64,000 nucleotides of DNA from Thermocatellispora tengchongensis (GTDB taxonomy: Bacteria; Actinomycetota; Actinomycetes; Streptosporangiales; Streptosporangiaceae). How positions within the stretch are numbered: position 1 is the stretch's first letter; each line of letters starts with the position of its first letter. This document shows positions 34,655 to 42,838 of the stretch, one piece after another. Under the pieces are notes generated by a model that saw only the letters and a program-made list of their open reading frames with translations, was not told the origin of the DNA and made no database searches. The stretch spans positions 121,313 to 185,312 of the forward strand of contig NZ_JACHGN010000023.1 of NCBI RefSeq assembly GCF_014202315.1, given 5' to 3'. The position numbers and the translations under genes were made by a program.

Positions 34655-35728
34655 TCAGGCGTCGGCGAGGGCTTCGCGGATGCTCCGGCGGATGAGTTCG
34701 TGCTGCCTGGCGACGAGGTCGAGCGGGTCGGCCTCGCCGAGGTCGGCGAACGCGTGGCCCTCCCATTCGCTGGAGAAGAAGCCGGAGTAGCCGCCGCGGA
34801 CGAACTCGCGGACGATGGTCCGGTAGTCGATCGAGGGCTCCTCGCCATGCTCGTCGATGTCGTAGAACTTGGCGTGCACGTGGACGATACGCGGCATGAT
34901 GTCGGACCACTCCCGCGGATCGACGTGGCCCTGCATGTTGAACGCGAGGCGCGCGAACGGCCCGAGAGAGGCGACGTCGATGCCGCGCCGCCCGAGGTAG
35001 CCGGCGAAGGCTCCGGCGCGTTCGCCGATGGAGCCGTCGGTGGCCCACACCCGCTGCAGCTCGTCGAGCGCGGCGTCGTCCAGGCCCATCCGCCGCAGGG
35101 TGCGGAGCAGGGTGGGCGACATGCCGTGCATGGTGGAGCTGAAGTCGGCGACGAAGCCGAGCCGCGGCGACCCGATCTCATCGTAGAGCTCGCGGATCCT
35201 GACTATTTCCGGCGAGTTCGGCCCGTACGGCGCGTGGATCTCGTAGCCCATCACGATGTCGAGCTCCTCGGCGAGCGGCAGGAGCCGCCGGATGAGCTCC
35301 TCCTTGGCGCTCTGGACCCGCACCAGGGGGAACCCGAGGGCGTGGGCGCTGCGGAAGAGCGCCTCCGTGAACTCGTACTCCTCGTCGGGGGTCATGTCGC
35401 GGTCGTGGCGGCGGCCCATGTCCAGGTTGGCCGCGAAGGAGCCGGCCACGAAGCCGTACCGGTCGAGGGTGTCGTGCCAGTTCCGGACGAAGTCGTCGCT
35501 GACGTGGGGGTAGGTGCGGAGCGTCTGGCTGGCGACGAGTTCGATCCCGGGGCCGATGCCGGCCCGCTGGACGGCCGCGAGGAGGCCGTCCAGGTCGTAC
35601 AGGCCGAAGGCCCACTCCGCGGTGAGCGAGTAGAGGGTGGTGCCGAGCTTGATCGCGCTCCCCGGGACGGCGGGGGCGGCCTCGGCCGTGCCGGCGGGGG
35701 TCCTGCTGGGGGTCCCGGTCGGGGTCAT
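34655..35728 (-). CDS. C-deglycosidase-like alpha subunit 1 (sugar isomerase/epimerase TIM barrel)
   Basis: TIM-barrel protein of 357 aa. The putative metal quartet is present: Glu in GYEIHAP, Asp in FVADFSS, His in VHVHAKFYDID and Glu in SSEWEG. This form (VHAKFYDID ... GGYSGFFSSE) is that of the alpha chains of C-glycoside deglycosidases (DgpB/CarB/DfgA type), which cleave the 3-keto C-glycoside by beta-elimination together with a small beta chain. The beta-like gene lies 16 bp upstream. It is last in the ABC-importer operon. A different 3-keto-glycoside substrate cannot be excluded. Confidence 0.85.
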   Translation of the reverse strand: MTPTGTPSRTPAGTAEAAPAVPGSAIKLGTTLYSLTAEWAFGLYDLDGLLAAVQRAGIGPGIELVASQTLRTYPHVSDDFVRNWHDTLDRYGFVAGSFAANLDMGRRHDRDMTPDEEYEFTEALFRSAHALGFPLVRVQSAKEELIRRLLPLAEELDIVMGYEIHAPYGPNSPEIVRIRELYDEIGSPRLGFVADFSSTMHGMSPTLLRTLRRMGLDDAALDELQRVWATDGSIGERAGAFAGYLGRRGIDVASLGPFARLAFNMQGHVDPREWSDIMPRIVHVHAKFYDIDEHGEEPSIDYRTIVREFVRGGYSGFFSSEWEGHAFADLGEADPLDLVARQHELIRRSIREALADA

Positions 35729-35744
35729 CGTCGTCTCCTGTTCG

Positions 35745-36152
35745 TCATGCCGCGGCGCGGGCGGTCAGCTCGCGGTGCCCGTGCACGCGGTTGGTGACGT
35801 AGGTCATCGGCGCGATCTGCATGTAGAGGATCCGCATCGAGATCGTCACGTCCACGTCGAGGCGTTCCCCGGGACGGAGCGGCCGGTCGCGGTGGACCAC
35901 GACGTGGAGCCGGTCCTGCATGAACCACAGGGTGTCCCATTGCTCCTTCAGCGCCTGGACGGGGAACGACCGCCCGTTCAGCTCGGCGTGCATGCGGTCC
36001 TGCGCGATCTCCACGCCGTCCACGTTCACCCGGATCTCGCTGACGGCCGACAGCCACAGGCTCCGGTACCACGGGATGCGCAGCGCGACCGCGAAGCCGT
36101 CCGGGTGCGGGATCAGGCTGTCGTCGCCGAGAAGTGTGTTGTGCGTCGCCAA
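35745..36152 (-). CDS. C-deglycosidase-like beta subunit 1 (DUF6379-like)
   Basis: Beta-sheet protein of 135 aa. The conserved VALRIPWYRSLWLSAV, VNVDGVEI, LNGRSFPV and LDVDVTISMRILYM stretches match the small beta chain of C-deglycosidases (DUF6379 group). In characterised enzymes this chain closes over the alpha-chain active site and helps bind the aglycone. It is repeated twice more in the window, always beside an alpha gene. It lies 48 bp after the second permease gene and 16 bp before alpha 1. Confidence 0.83.
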   Translation of the reverse strand: MATHNTLLGDDSLIPHPDGFAVALRIPWYRSLWLSAVSEIRVNVDGVEIAQDRMHAELNGRSFPVQALKEQWDTLWFMQDRLHVVVHRDRPLRPGERLDVDVTISMRILYMQIAPMTYVTNRVHGHRELTARAAA

Positions 36153-36200
36153 GGTAGCTCCTTTGCGGTGGGCCGATGGCCCGCTGATTCACGGCCTGCG

Positions 36201-37037
36201 TCAGTTCTTGAGGCCACCGGCGAACCCCTGCATGAACTTCTTCTGCGCGAACAGATAGAACGCGATGATCGGGATCATGGACACGATCACGATCGCGAAG
36301 ATCTGGTTCCACTGCGAGACCAGCGAGCCGACGTAGAAGTACATGGCCACCGGGAGCGTCTGCGCTCCCGAGCCCGCCAGGAAGATCAGCGGGGTGAAGA
36401 AGTCGTTCCACACGATGAGTCCCGCCAGGATGGCGACCGTGCCGGTGGCGGGGGCCATGAGCGGAAGGACGATCAGGAAGAACACCTGCGTCGGCGTCGC
36501 GCCGTCCATCACCGCCGCCTCCTCGTAGGCGATGCCGAGACCGCGGAAGAAGCCGGCGTACAGGAAGATCGACAGCGGGAGCAGCATCCCGGTGTAGAGC
36601 ACGATCATGCCCCAGGGGGAGCCGGTGAGGCCGAGGGTGCGGGCCCCGATGTAGAGGGGAACGGTGCCGAGCTGGGTGGGGAGGGTGATCGCGACGAGGA
36701 AGAGGTAGTACGCGACCTTGCTCCACCGCCGGGTGCTCCGGGCGATCACGTATCCGGCGAGCGATCCCAGCACGACCAGGCCGAGGATGCTCCCGCCCGT
36801 GATGATGACGCTGTTGAGCAGGCCGAGGAGGATGTTGGACTGCCCCGTCGCGGTGAAGACCTCGGCGAAGTTGCCCAGCTCCATCGCGCTCGGCGGCGCG
36901 ACGGGGTTGGTGGAGAACACCTCCGCGTCCGACTTGAGCGCGGTGCTGATGAGGAAGTAGAAGGGCAGCAGGAAGATGAGCGCGACGATCCAGAGCAGCA
37001 CCTCTCTGAGCGCCGTCCATCTCGTGTAGTGGAACAC
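36201..37037 (-). CDS. carbohydrate ABC transporter permease (MalG type)
   Basis: Inner membrane permease of 278 aa with six hydrophobic segments and the EAA loop YEEAAVMDGATPTQVFFLIV that contacts the ATPase. The C-terminal KKFMQGFAGGLKN is typical of MalG/CUT1 proteins. The GTG start at 37037 lies 4 bp after the stop of the MalF-type gene. Part of SBP-MalF-MalG-beta-alpha, so the imported substrate is probably a glycoside. Confidence 0.94.
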   Translation of the reverse strand: MFHYTRWTALREVLLWIVALIFLLPFYFLISTALKSDAEVFSTNPVAPPSAMELGNFAEVFTATGQSNILLGLLNSVIITGGSILGLVVLGSLAGYVIARSTRRWSKVAYYLFLVAITLPTQLGTVPLYIGARTLGLTGSPWGMIVLYTGMLLPLSIFLYAGFFRGLGIAYEEAAVMDGATPTQVFFLIVLPLMAPATGTVAILAGLIVWNDFFTPLIFLAGSGAQTLPVAMYFYVGSLVSQWNQIFAIVIVSMIPIIAFYLFAQKKFMQGFAGGLKN

Positions 37038-37041
37038 GGCG

Positions 37042-38019
37042 TTACTGCCCTTCCTTCGAGCGGTCCCGCGTGACGCGCTGCTGCACGATCGCGAAGACGA
37101 GGATGATCACAGTGAGCATGAGCGCGAGCGCGGCCCCGTAACCGAAGTTGCCGAGGGAGAAGGTCTCCTTGTAGACCTCGGTGGCCAGGGTCTCGGTGGC
37201 GCCCGCCGGGCCTCCTCCGGTGAGGGCCATGATCTGGTCGAAGACGCGGAAGCCGTTGATCAGCCCGAGTGTGGTGGAGATGGCGATCGCGGGCCGGATC
37301 GAGGGAAGCGTGATGTGGCGGAAACGCTGCATCACACCGGCGCCGTCGAGGGCCGCCGCCTCCTCGATCCCGGGATCGACCGAGGCCAGGTTGGCCAGGT
37401 AGATCACCATCGCGATGCCCGTGTTCTGCCACACGACCACGACCAGGATCACCCAGATCGACCAGGTCGGATCGGCGAGCCACGCCTTCTGCAGCGAGGT
37501 CAGCCCGAGGGCGCCGAGGAACTGGTTCAGCGGGCCGTTGTACTCGAAGATGAACTTCCAGATGTAGGAGACGGCCAGCGGGCTCAGCACCACGGGCATG
37601 AACAGCAGGACCCGCAGCACATAGCGCGTCTTGAGCCCCCGGTTCAACGCCAGCGCGAGGCCGAGGCCGATGACGTTGGTCAGCACGACCGAGCCGAACG
37701 CGATCAGGAGCGTGTTGCGGAGGGCGCCGAGCTGCACGGGGTCCGCGAGGATCCGGGTGAAGTTGTCCCACCCGATGAACTCGAAGGACCCGATGCCGCT
37801 CCAGTCGGTGAAGGCGAAGAACCCGCCGGCCGCGGTGGCGGCGTAGTGGATCGCCGTGACGGCGATGATCGCGGGTAGCGCCCACCACCAGTGGCCGAAG
37901 GCGATCAGCGGACGGGGACGCCGAGGGCGCGGTGGCCGGCCGGGCGTGCCGGCCCTCGGCGTGGCAGGCCGCTGCCCCGCGGCGAGGGAGCGATCTCCGC
38001 GGTGCGTGCTCGCAGTCAT
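37042..38019 (-). CDS. carbohydrate ABC transporter permease (MalF type)
   Basis: CUT1 permease of 325 aa. A basic N-terminal tail precedes TM1 (WWWALPAIIAVTAIHYAATA); the EAA loop is IEEAAALDGAGVMQRFRHIT. It pairs with the MalG-type permease. No ABC ATPase is encoded in this operon or window, so a shared MsiK-like ATPase from elsewhere must energise it. Confidence 0.94.
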   Translation of the reverse strand: MTASTHRGDRSLAAGQRPATPRAGTPGRPPRPRRPRPLIAFGHWWWALPAIIAVTAIHYAATAAGGFFAFTDWSGIGSFEFIGWDNFTRILADPVQLGALRNTLLIAFGSVVLTNVIGLGLALALNRGLKTRYVLRVLLFMPVVLSPLAVSYIWKFIFEYNGPLNQFLGALGLTSLQKAWLADPTWSIWVILVVVVWQNTGIAMVIYLANLASVDPGIEEAAALDGAGVMQRFRHITLPSIRPAIAISTTLGLINGFRVFDQIMALTGGGPAGATETLATEVYKETFSLGNFGYGAALALMLTVIILVFAIVQQRVTRDRSKEGQ

Positions 38020-38065
38020 TGTCGTTCCTTGGGATGGGTGGAGCGAGGAACCGTGCGGGACACGA

Positions 38066-39346
38066 TCACTGGTCCCAGGCGGCGTCCATCTTGGCGAGCA
38101 CCTGGTCGATGGTGTTCTGTCCGGTCAGCAGGCCCTGGACGCCGCTGGAGATCGCGTCGGCCACCGACTCGTTCGGCCACACCGTGGTGGGCAGCGGGGC
38201 GTACGACCCGGACCGCAGGAGCGGCTCGACCGGCTGGTAGGCCGACCCGGCGAGATCGACGCTCTCCAGCCCGCTCACCGGGATGGCGCCGGAGATCTCG
38301 GCGTACCGCTTGGCGTTCTGCGGCTGGGCGAGCCAGTCCAGGAAGTCCTGGATCGCCTTCTTCTTGGTGCTCGCCGCGTTCACGGACAGCGAGTAGTTGG
38401 AGCCGCCCAGGGTGAAGGTCTTGCCCCCCTGGGCGGGCGGGAACGCCTGCACGACCATCTTCTGGTCGGGAGCGGCGCTCATCAGTTCCTTCGCCGACCC
38501 GCCGGGGATGAACCCCGCCAGCGCCGTGCCCCGGCTCAGCCCGTTGGTGATGGCGTCGAAGCCGCTGCCCTGCGCGCCGGCCTGGAAGCAGCCCGCCTTG
38601 TTGAGGTCCACGATGGTCTGGAGGGTGTCGCGCCAGCCCTGGGTGTTGGCGAACGTGACCGAGCCGGTGGAACGGTCCTGGTTCCAGTCGGGGTTCTCGG
38701 CGTAGACGCGGGTGGCCGAGATCACCTGGGTGATCTGGATCAGGTTGGGCGGGGCGCCGCCGGCGAGGGCGACGAACGACATGCCCTTCGCGCTGAGCGT
38801 CTTGCAGTTCTGCACGAGCTCCTCGGTCGTGGCGGGGAACTTCGTGATGCCGGCCTTCGCGGCGGCGGTGGTGTTGTACACCACGCCGTTCACGGTGAAG
38901 TCGACCGGCTGGGCGTAGAGCTTGTCGCCGATGTAGAACAGCGAGTCGCTCCCCTTGGGGATCAGGGAGGCCGCGGACTTGCCGAGGGGCTCCAGGAACC
39001 CGGCCTGGGCGAGGGTGAGGGCCGAGTGCGGCTGACCGGTGCCGGGCGCGGTCTGGATCAGGTCCGAGGCGTTGCCGCCCTGGAGCTGGGTGCGCAGGGT
39101 CTGGCCGTAGCGGTCGTTCGGCTGGGGGTTGAGAGTGATCGTGACGCCCGGGTGCGACTTCATGTACTCCTTGGCGAGCGTGGCGTACGGGCTCTCCAGG
39201 TTGTTGCTCGTCTGGTAGGTGAAGGTGAAGCCGTTGGCATCCCCATCCCCCGAGCCGGCCGCGGAGCAGGCGGTCAGCGCGAGGACGCCGGCGACGGGGA
39301 GGGCGAGGACGACGCCGCGGCGGAAGGCTTTGCGGTGCTGGATCAT
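38066..39346 (-). CDS. ABC transporter substrate-binding lipoprotein (CUT1)
   Basis: Extracellular sugar-binding protein of 426 aa. Signal peptide FRRGVVLALPVAGVLALTAC with lipobox Cys27, so it is membrane-anchored outside the cell. The mature part has the MalE-like pattern (MKSHPGVTITLNPQPNDRYG, TQLQGGNASDLIQTAPG). The ATG at 39346 has AGAAAGG upstream. First gene of the operon with two permeases and C-deglycosidase-like subunits. A pair of direct repeats lies 95-126 bp upstream. Confidence 0.93.
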   Translation of the reverse strand: MIQHRKAFRRGVVLALPVAGVLALTACSAAGSGDGDANGFTFTYQTSNNLESPYATLAKEYMKSHPGVTITLNPQPNDRYGQTLRTQLQGGNASDLIQTAPGTGQPHSALTLAQAGFLEPLGKSAASLIPKGSDSLFYIGDKLYAQPVDFTVNGVVYNTTAAAKAGITKFPATTEELVQNCKTLSAKGMSFVALAGGAPPNLIQITQVISATRVYAENPDWNQDRSTGSVTFANTQGWRDTLQTIVDLNKAGCFQAGAQGSGFDAITNGLSRGTALAGFIPGGSAKELMSAAPDQKMVVQAFPPAQGGKTFTLGGSNYSLSVNAASTKKKAIQDFLDWLAQPQNAKRYAEISGAIPVSGLESVDLAGSAYQPVEPLLRSGSYAPLPTTVWPNESVADAISSGVQGLLTGQNTIDQVLAKMDAAWDQ

Positions 39347-39440
39347 GGTCAGCCTTTCTTGCATGCTCCTCGGCTGCCGGTTGGTCGCGGGATGCCGGTC
39401 CCGACCGTGGCCACTATTACATGTCGTTTGGTCGGTATGC

Positions 39441-39472
39441 AACAGAAGTTTTACTAGTTAGAAACAGAAGTT
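39441..39472. promoter_or_regulatory. direct repeats AACAGAAGTT with 22-bp period
   Basis: Exact copies at 39441-39450 and 39463-39472, two helical turns apart, in an AT-rich patch upstream of the SBP operon. Candidate activator or repressor site. The remaining 39347-39836 gap has no convincing gene. Confidence 0.5.
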
Positions 39473-39676
39473 ACGACGATGTTCGCCAAATGTCGGCTCA
39501 GTGCACGCCGAACACACCCGGCAGCGCGGGCCGCGGGTGTGCTGAGGGTTGCTTATGAGCGCACGGGCGATTCGCCGTATGGAATGCCGCTTTCATACGT
39601 GCGGTGCACCGGCACGCCGAGCGTGACGCCTGATCCCGTCAGCACGGCGTACCACGGAGGAGAGATCGGCCGCCGG

Positions 39677-39694
39677 GCCTCCCGATCGGGAGGC
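39677..39694. repeat. 18-bp perfect palindrome GCCTCCCGA/TCGGGAGGC
   Basis: Self-complementary sequence in the 490-bp intergenic region between the SBP operon and the ROK gene. It could be a binding site or a stem; function unknown. Confidence 0.45.
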
Positions 39695-39795
39695 GCGTCC
39701 CGCCGTCATGGTGCACACTCATGATCCTCCTTCGGCTCGTACGGCACGATAGAACTGAGCCGACCGAGTCGATGCGCGCACACTATGGCCGAAAA

Positions 39796-39827
39796 TCTAC
39801 ATATGTCAATATAGAACTGACGAAAGT
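39796..39827 (+). promoter_or_regulatory. candidate ROK operator, copy 1
   Basis: TCTAC (39796-39800), 10 bp, then ATAGAACTGACGAAAGT (39811-39827), ending 9 bp before the ROK start codon. The same arrangement, 19 of 22 fixed bases identical, occurs before the beta 2 gene at 44744-44775. A further partial copy ATAGAACTGA is at 39749-39758. Suggests autoregulation and a shared regulon. Confidence 0.6.
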
Positions 39828-39836
39828 GAGCGACCT

Positions 39837-41120
39837 GTGGCGGGACCCGTGATCAGTTCGACATCGACGGTTCGTTTCGCGGCCCAGACCGACGCGACGA
39901 CCAGCCTCCTCGCCATCGTCAACCTCGTACGCAAGGGGGAGGCGACGACGAAGCCCGACATCGGCCGGGTGACGGGGCTCGGCCGGGGCGTCGTCACGCA
40001 GCGTGTCGAGCAGGCGATCACCCTCGGGTACCTGGAGGAGGCCGACTTCGGGCCGTCGTCCGGAGGCCGCGCGCCCCGCACCCTGCGCTTCCGTGCCGAG
40101 CGCGGCCGGATCCTCGTCTGCGCCATGGGCGCCCTGCACCTGCGGGTCGGCGTCACCGACCTGGACGGCCGCATCCTGGCCCGCTCCCACCGGGTGTGGG
40201 ACATCGCCTCCGGGCCGGACGCGACCACCGCGATGGCGATGAGGATGTTCGACGACATCCTCGACGCGGACGCGAGGTCGCGGATATGGGGTGTGGGGGT
40301 GGGCGTTCCCGGCCCGGTCGAGTTCGAGAGCGGGCGACCGGTGGCTCCGCCCATAATGCCCGGCTGGAATGGCTTCGACGTCAGGCGTCCCTTCATCGAG
40401 CGGTTCGGGGCGCCGGTCTGGGTGGACAACGACGTCAACCTGCTGGCGCTGAGCGAACGCAGCCGGCGCCGCGAGTCCGGCCAGGACGACCTGATCTACT
40501 TCAAGGTCGGCAGCGGTATCGGCGTCGGCCTGCTCAGCAAGGGCCATCTCCATCGCGGCGCGAACGGAGCCGCCGGAGACATCGGGCATGTCCGGATACA
40601 CGATGCGGGCCGTCTGTGCCGATGCGGCAAGACCGGGTGCCTGGAGGCATCGGCCGGCGGCTGGGCGCTGGTACGCGACGCGCTGGAGGCGGTGGAGCGC
40701 GGGGAGAGCCAGGCGCTTGCCGCCGTGCGGGAACGGACGGGCGAGATCACCCCGGTCGACATCTCGATCGCGGCGCAGAACGGCGACGCCGTCTCCATCG
40801 GCCTCGTGCAGCGTTCGGCGCGGCTGGTCGGCGAGTCGCTGGCCACCCTCGTCAACGTCTTCAATCCCGCGGTCATCGTGGTCGGCGGCGCGATCAGCGC
40901 CTCGGGCGAGATCTTCCTCGCCGAGGTCCGCCAGCGCGTGTACGAGCTGTCGCTCCCCCTCGCCACGCGCGACCTCGTACTCGTGCGATCCATCAACGAC
41001 GAGGACGACCCGATCAGAGGGGGCGCCGAGCTGGTCCGCGAGCAACTGTTCGAGATCCACTTCGGCAGGTGGTTCGCGGAGGGGCAGCCGTCGCTGAGCG
41101 CGCTGGAGACCGTGAACTGA
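39837..41120 (+). CDS. ROK family transcriptional regulator
   Basis: Regulator of 427 aa. An N-terminal winged HTH (SLLAIVNLVRKGEATTKPDI, GRVTGLGRGVVTQRVEQAIT) is followed by a ROK sugar-kinase-like domain: GVGVGVPGPVEFESG, VDNDVNLLALSERSRR, and the zinc motif GHVRIHDAGRLCRCGKTGCL (His plus three Cys). ROK regulators sense sugars or sugar phosphates and repress transport genes. It is divergent from the SBP/permease/C-deglycosidase operon. GTG at 39837 is the start used; the candidate operator lies just upstream. Confidence 0.93.
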   Translation: MAGPVISSTSTVRFAAQTDATTSLLAIVNLVRKGEATTKPDIGRVTGLGRGVVTQRVEQAITLGYLEEADFGPSSGGRAPRTLRFRAERGRILVCAMGALHLRVGVTDLDGRILARSHRVWDIASGPDATTAMAMRMFDDILDADARSRIWGVGVGVPGPVEFESGRPVAPPIMPGWNGFDVRRPFIERFGAPVWVDNDVNLLALSERSRRRESGQDDLIYFKVGSGIGVGLLSKGHLHRGANGAAGDIGHVRIHDAGRLCRCGKTGCLEASAGGWALVRDALEAVERGESQALAAVRERTGEITPVDISIAAQNGDAVSIGLVQRSARLVGESLATLVNVFNPAVIVVGGAISASGEIFLAEVRQRVYELSLPLATRDLVLVRSINDEDDPIRGGAELVREQLFEIHFGRWFAEGQPSLSALETVN

Positions 41121-41190
41121 GCTGCGGCCGCCCCCTTCCACGAGGAGGCGGGCCGCCCGGTCCGGGACGGCGAGCGGTGGCCGGCCGCGC

Positions 41191-41213
41191 GGCCCGGGCG
41201 GCACGCCCGGGCC
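41191..41213. terminator. hairpin between ROK gene and convergent oxidoreductase
   Basis: GGCCCGGGC (41191-41199), 5-base loop, GCCCGGGCC (41205-41213). Confidence 0.6.
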
Positions 41214-41229
41214 CGCCGCCCGTCCGCGA

Positions 41230-42813
41230 TCATTCGCGGAGGCGCCGGACGCACTCGCGGGCGCCCCGCAGCGCGAGCGCCACACTGAACAGGGTGGGGT
41301 TCACCGCCGTCGCGGTGGGGATGACGCCGTTGCCGCCGACGAAGAGGTTCCGGAACCCCCAGACGCGTGACCAGGGGTCGCACACCGAGGTGCCGTCGTC
41401 GCTCTCCCCCATCCGGATCGTGCCCTGGTAGTGCAGGCTGGAGCCGTTCGGCATCAATCGGGGCTCCCCACCCGGAACGAACTCGCCGAGGGCGCCGGCG
41501 GCGCGCTTCAGCAGCGCGGTCGCCTGTGCGATCTCCGCGTGTTCCCGCTCGGTCAGCTCGTAGCGGATGCTGGGCGCCGGCATCCCGGCCCAGTCGAGCT
41601 CATCGTCGCTGAAGGTGACGGCGTCCTCGTGGCGGGGGAACTTGCGCAGGCCCCAGCCCGCGTTCACGTAACCCCACGTGCCGCCGGCCGCCGGGTGGCC
41701 CGCGGGGAGCGGCATGGGCGGGGTGTCGGTGTACATGATCTGGGCGGCGAAGGGATGCGCGGGCTCGGAGAACGGGATGCGGTTCACCGCGGAGATGGGA
41801 TCCCCCGGGGTGAGCGCCCGGCGGGCCCGCTCCGCGGCCAGCGCGTCCTCATCGGCGAACCGCCGCATCGACTCCGCCCGCAGCGCGATGGTGCCGAGCA
41901 CCGCGGGGTGTTCGGTCAGGTAGTGGCCGAGCGCCGGCGGCCGGATACGGGACGCCCACAGCAACTGCGGCGTGCGGATGGCGTCCGCGGCGACGATCAC
42001 CAGATCCGCCGGCTCCACCGCCCGCCGCCCGCTCTCCCTGGACTCCAGGAGCACTCCGACGGCACGGCCGCGCTCATGCAGGATCTCGCGCGCCAGGGTG
42101 AGCGGGCGGAGCTCGAAGCGGGCGCCGAGCGGCGAGGTGGCGTCGAGCAGCGGGCCGAACACGACATCGGTGCCGGTCCACCTGATCGTGCCGTCGCCCG
42201 GCTCGTCACCGGCCACCGGGAGGATCTGCGGCCCGAAGCCGTCGGGCAGTTCGCCGGCGAACTCCTCGGCGAGCAGGGCCTGGATCGCGCCGCTGACCTG
42301 CGAGCCGCTGAAGGCGTTGTGCGTGGTGTGCAGCAGCGCCTCCGCCTCCTCGATGAGGCCGTCCCATTCCCCGCCGGGGATGAACGGGATCTTCTCGCTG
42401 AACGCGGGACGCGGGGTGGCACAGGTCCAGTGGGCTCCCTGGCCGCCGACGCAGGTGGACAGCGCCGCGGCCGGGAATCCGGCCGCGTGGCCGGACCCCG
42501 GGCCGCCGAAGTCGATCAGGTGGGTGCCCTGCCGTGCGGTGAAGGTGCCCTCCACCACCGTGCCGGCGGGAATCCCGAGCCGGGGCGACCGGCCCTCGAT
42601 CGAGTGGGCCTGAGGGCCCTGCGAGGCCATGCGGGCGCGCGCCTTCTCCTCCGGGTCGGCGATGTTGCGCACATTGAGGCCGGGGGTCGGGGTGAGCTGC
42701 GGGCCGAGCTCCACCATCAGCACCGTGGCGGTGGGGTGGTTCTCGATGATGTGGCGGGCGTAGGTCGCTCCGATCGGGCCGGAGCCGACGACGACCACTC
42801 GGGGTTGCTGCAT
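41230..42813 (-). CDS. GMC oxidoreductase, C-glycoside/glycoside 3-oxidase-like (copy 1)
   Basis: FAD enzyme of 527 aa. FAD-binding VVVVGSGPIGATYARHI at the N-terminus, GGQGAHWTCATPRP in the flavin region, and the GMC active-site pair His (about 461, GSSLHYQGTIRMG) and Asn (about 505, TATAVNPTLFS). It resembles pyranose-2-oxidase-like and CarA-type FAD-dependent enzymes that oxidise the sugar C3 hydroxyl of C- or O-glycosides, the step needed before C-deglycosidase cleavage. No signal peptide, so cytoplasmic. ATG at 42813 with GAGAGAAG upstream. It is 25 bp after a DHA2 transporter gene. Confidence 0.85.
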   Translation of the reverse strand: MQQPRVVVVGSGPIGATYARHIIENHPTATVLMVELGPQLTPTPGLNVRNIADPEEKARARMASQGPQAHSIEGRSPRLGIPAGTVVEGTFTARQGTHLIDFGGPGSGHAAGFPAAALSTCVGGQGAHWTCATPRPAFSEKIPFIPGGEWDGLIEEAEALLHTTHNAFSGSQVSGAIQALLAEEFAGELPDGFGPQILPVAGDEPGDGTIRWTGTDVVFGPLLDATSPLGARFELRPLTLAREILHERGRAVGVLLESRESGRRAVEPADLVIVAADAIRTPQLLWASRIRPPALGHYLTEHPAVLGTIALRAESMRRFADEDALAAERARRALTPGDPISAVNRIPFSEPAHPFAAQIMYTDTPPMPLPAGHPAAGGTWGYVNAGWGLRKFPRHEDAVTFSDDELDWAGMPAPSIRYELTEREHAEIAQATALLKRAAGALGEFVPGGEPRLMPNGSSLHYQGTIRMGESDDGTSVCDPWSRVWGFRNLFVGGNGVIPTATAVNPTLFSVALALRGARECVRRLRE

Positions 42814-42838
42814 GGGGTCTTCTCTCTCTGGTCTCGCG

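Noticed and set aside
34655..35728. Alpha 1 as a plain sugar phosphate isomerase of central metabolism
   Set aside because: The adjacent DUF6379-like gene, repeated with two more alpha-type genes, makes the C-deglycosidase-like heteromer the better reading, although activity is unproven.
39479..39724. 81-codon ORF in the SBP-ROK intergenic region
   Set aside because: No ribosome-binding site, Arg/Ala-rich shadow-like composition and no family; the region is better read as regulatory.
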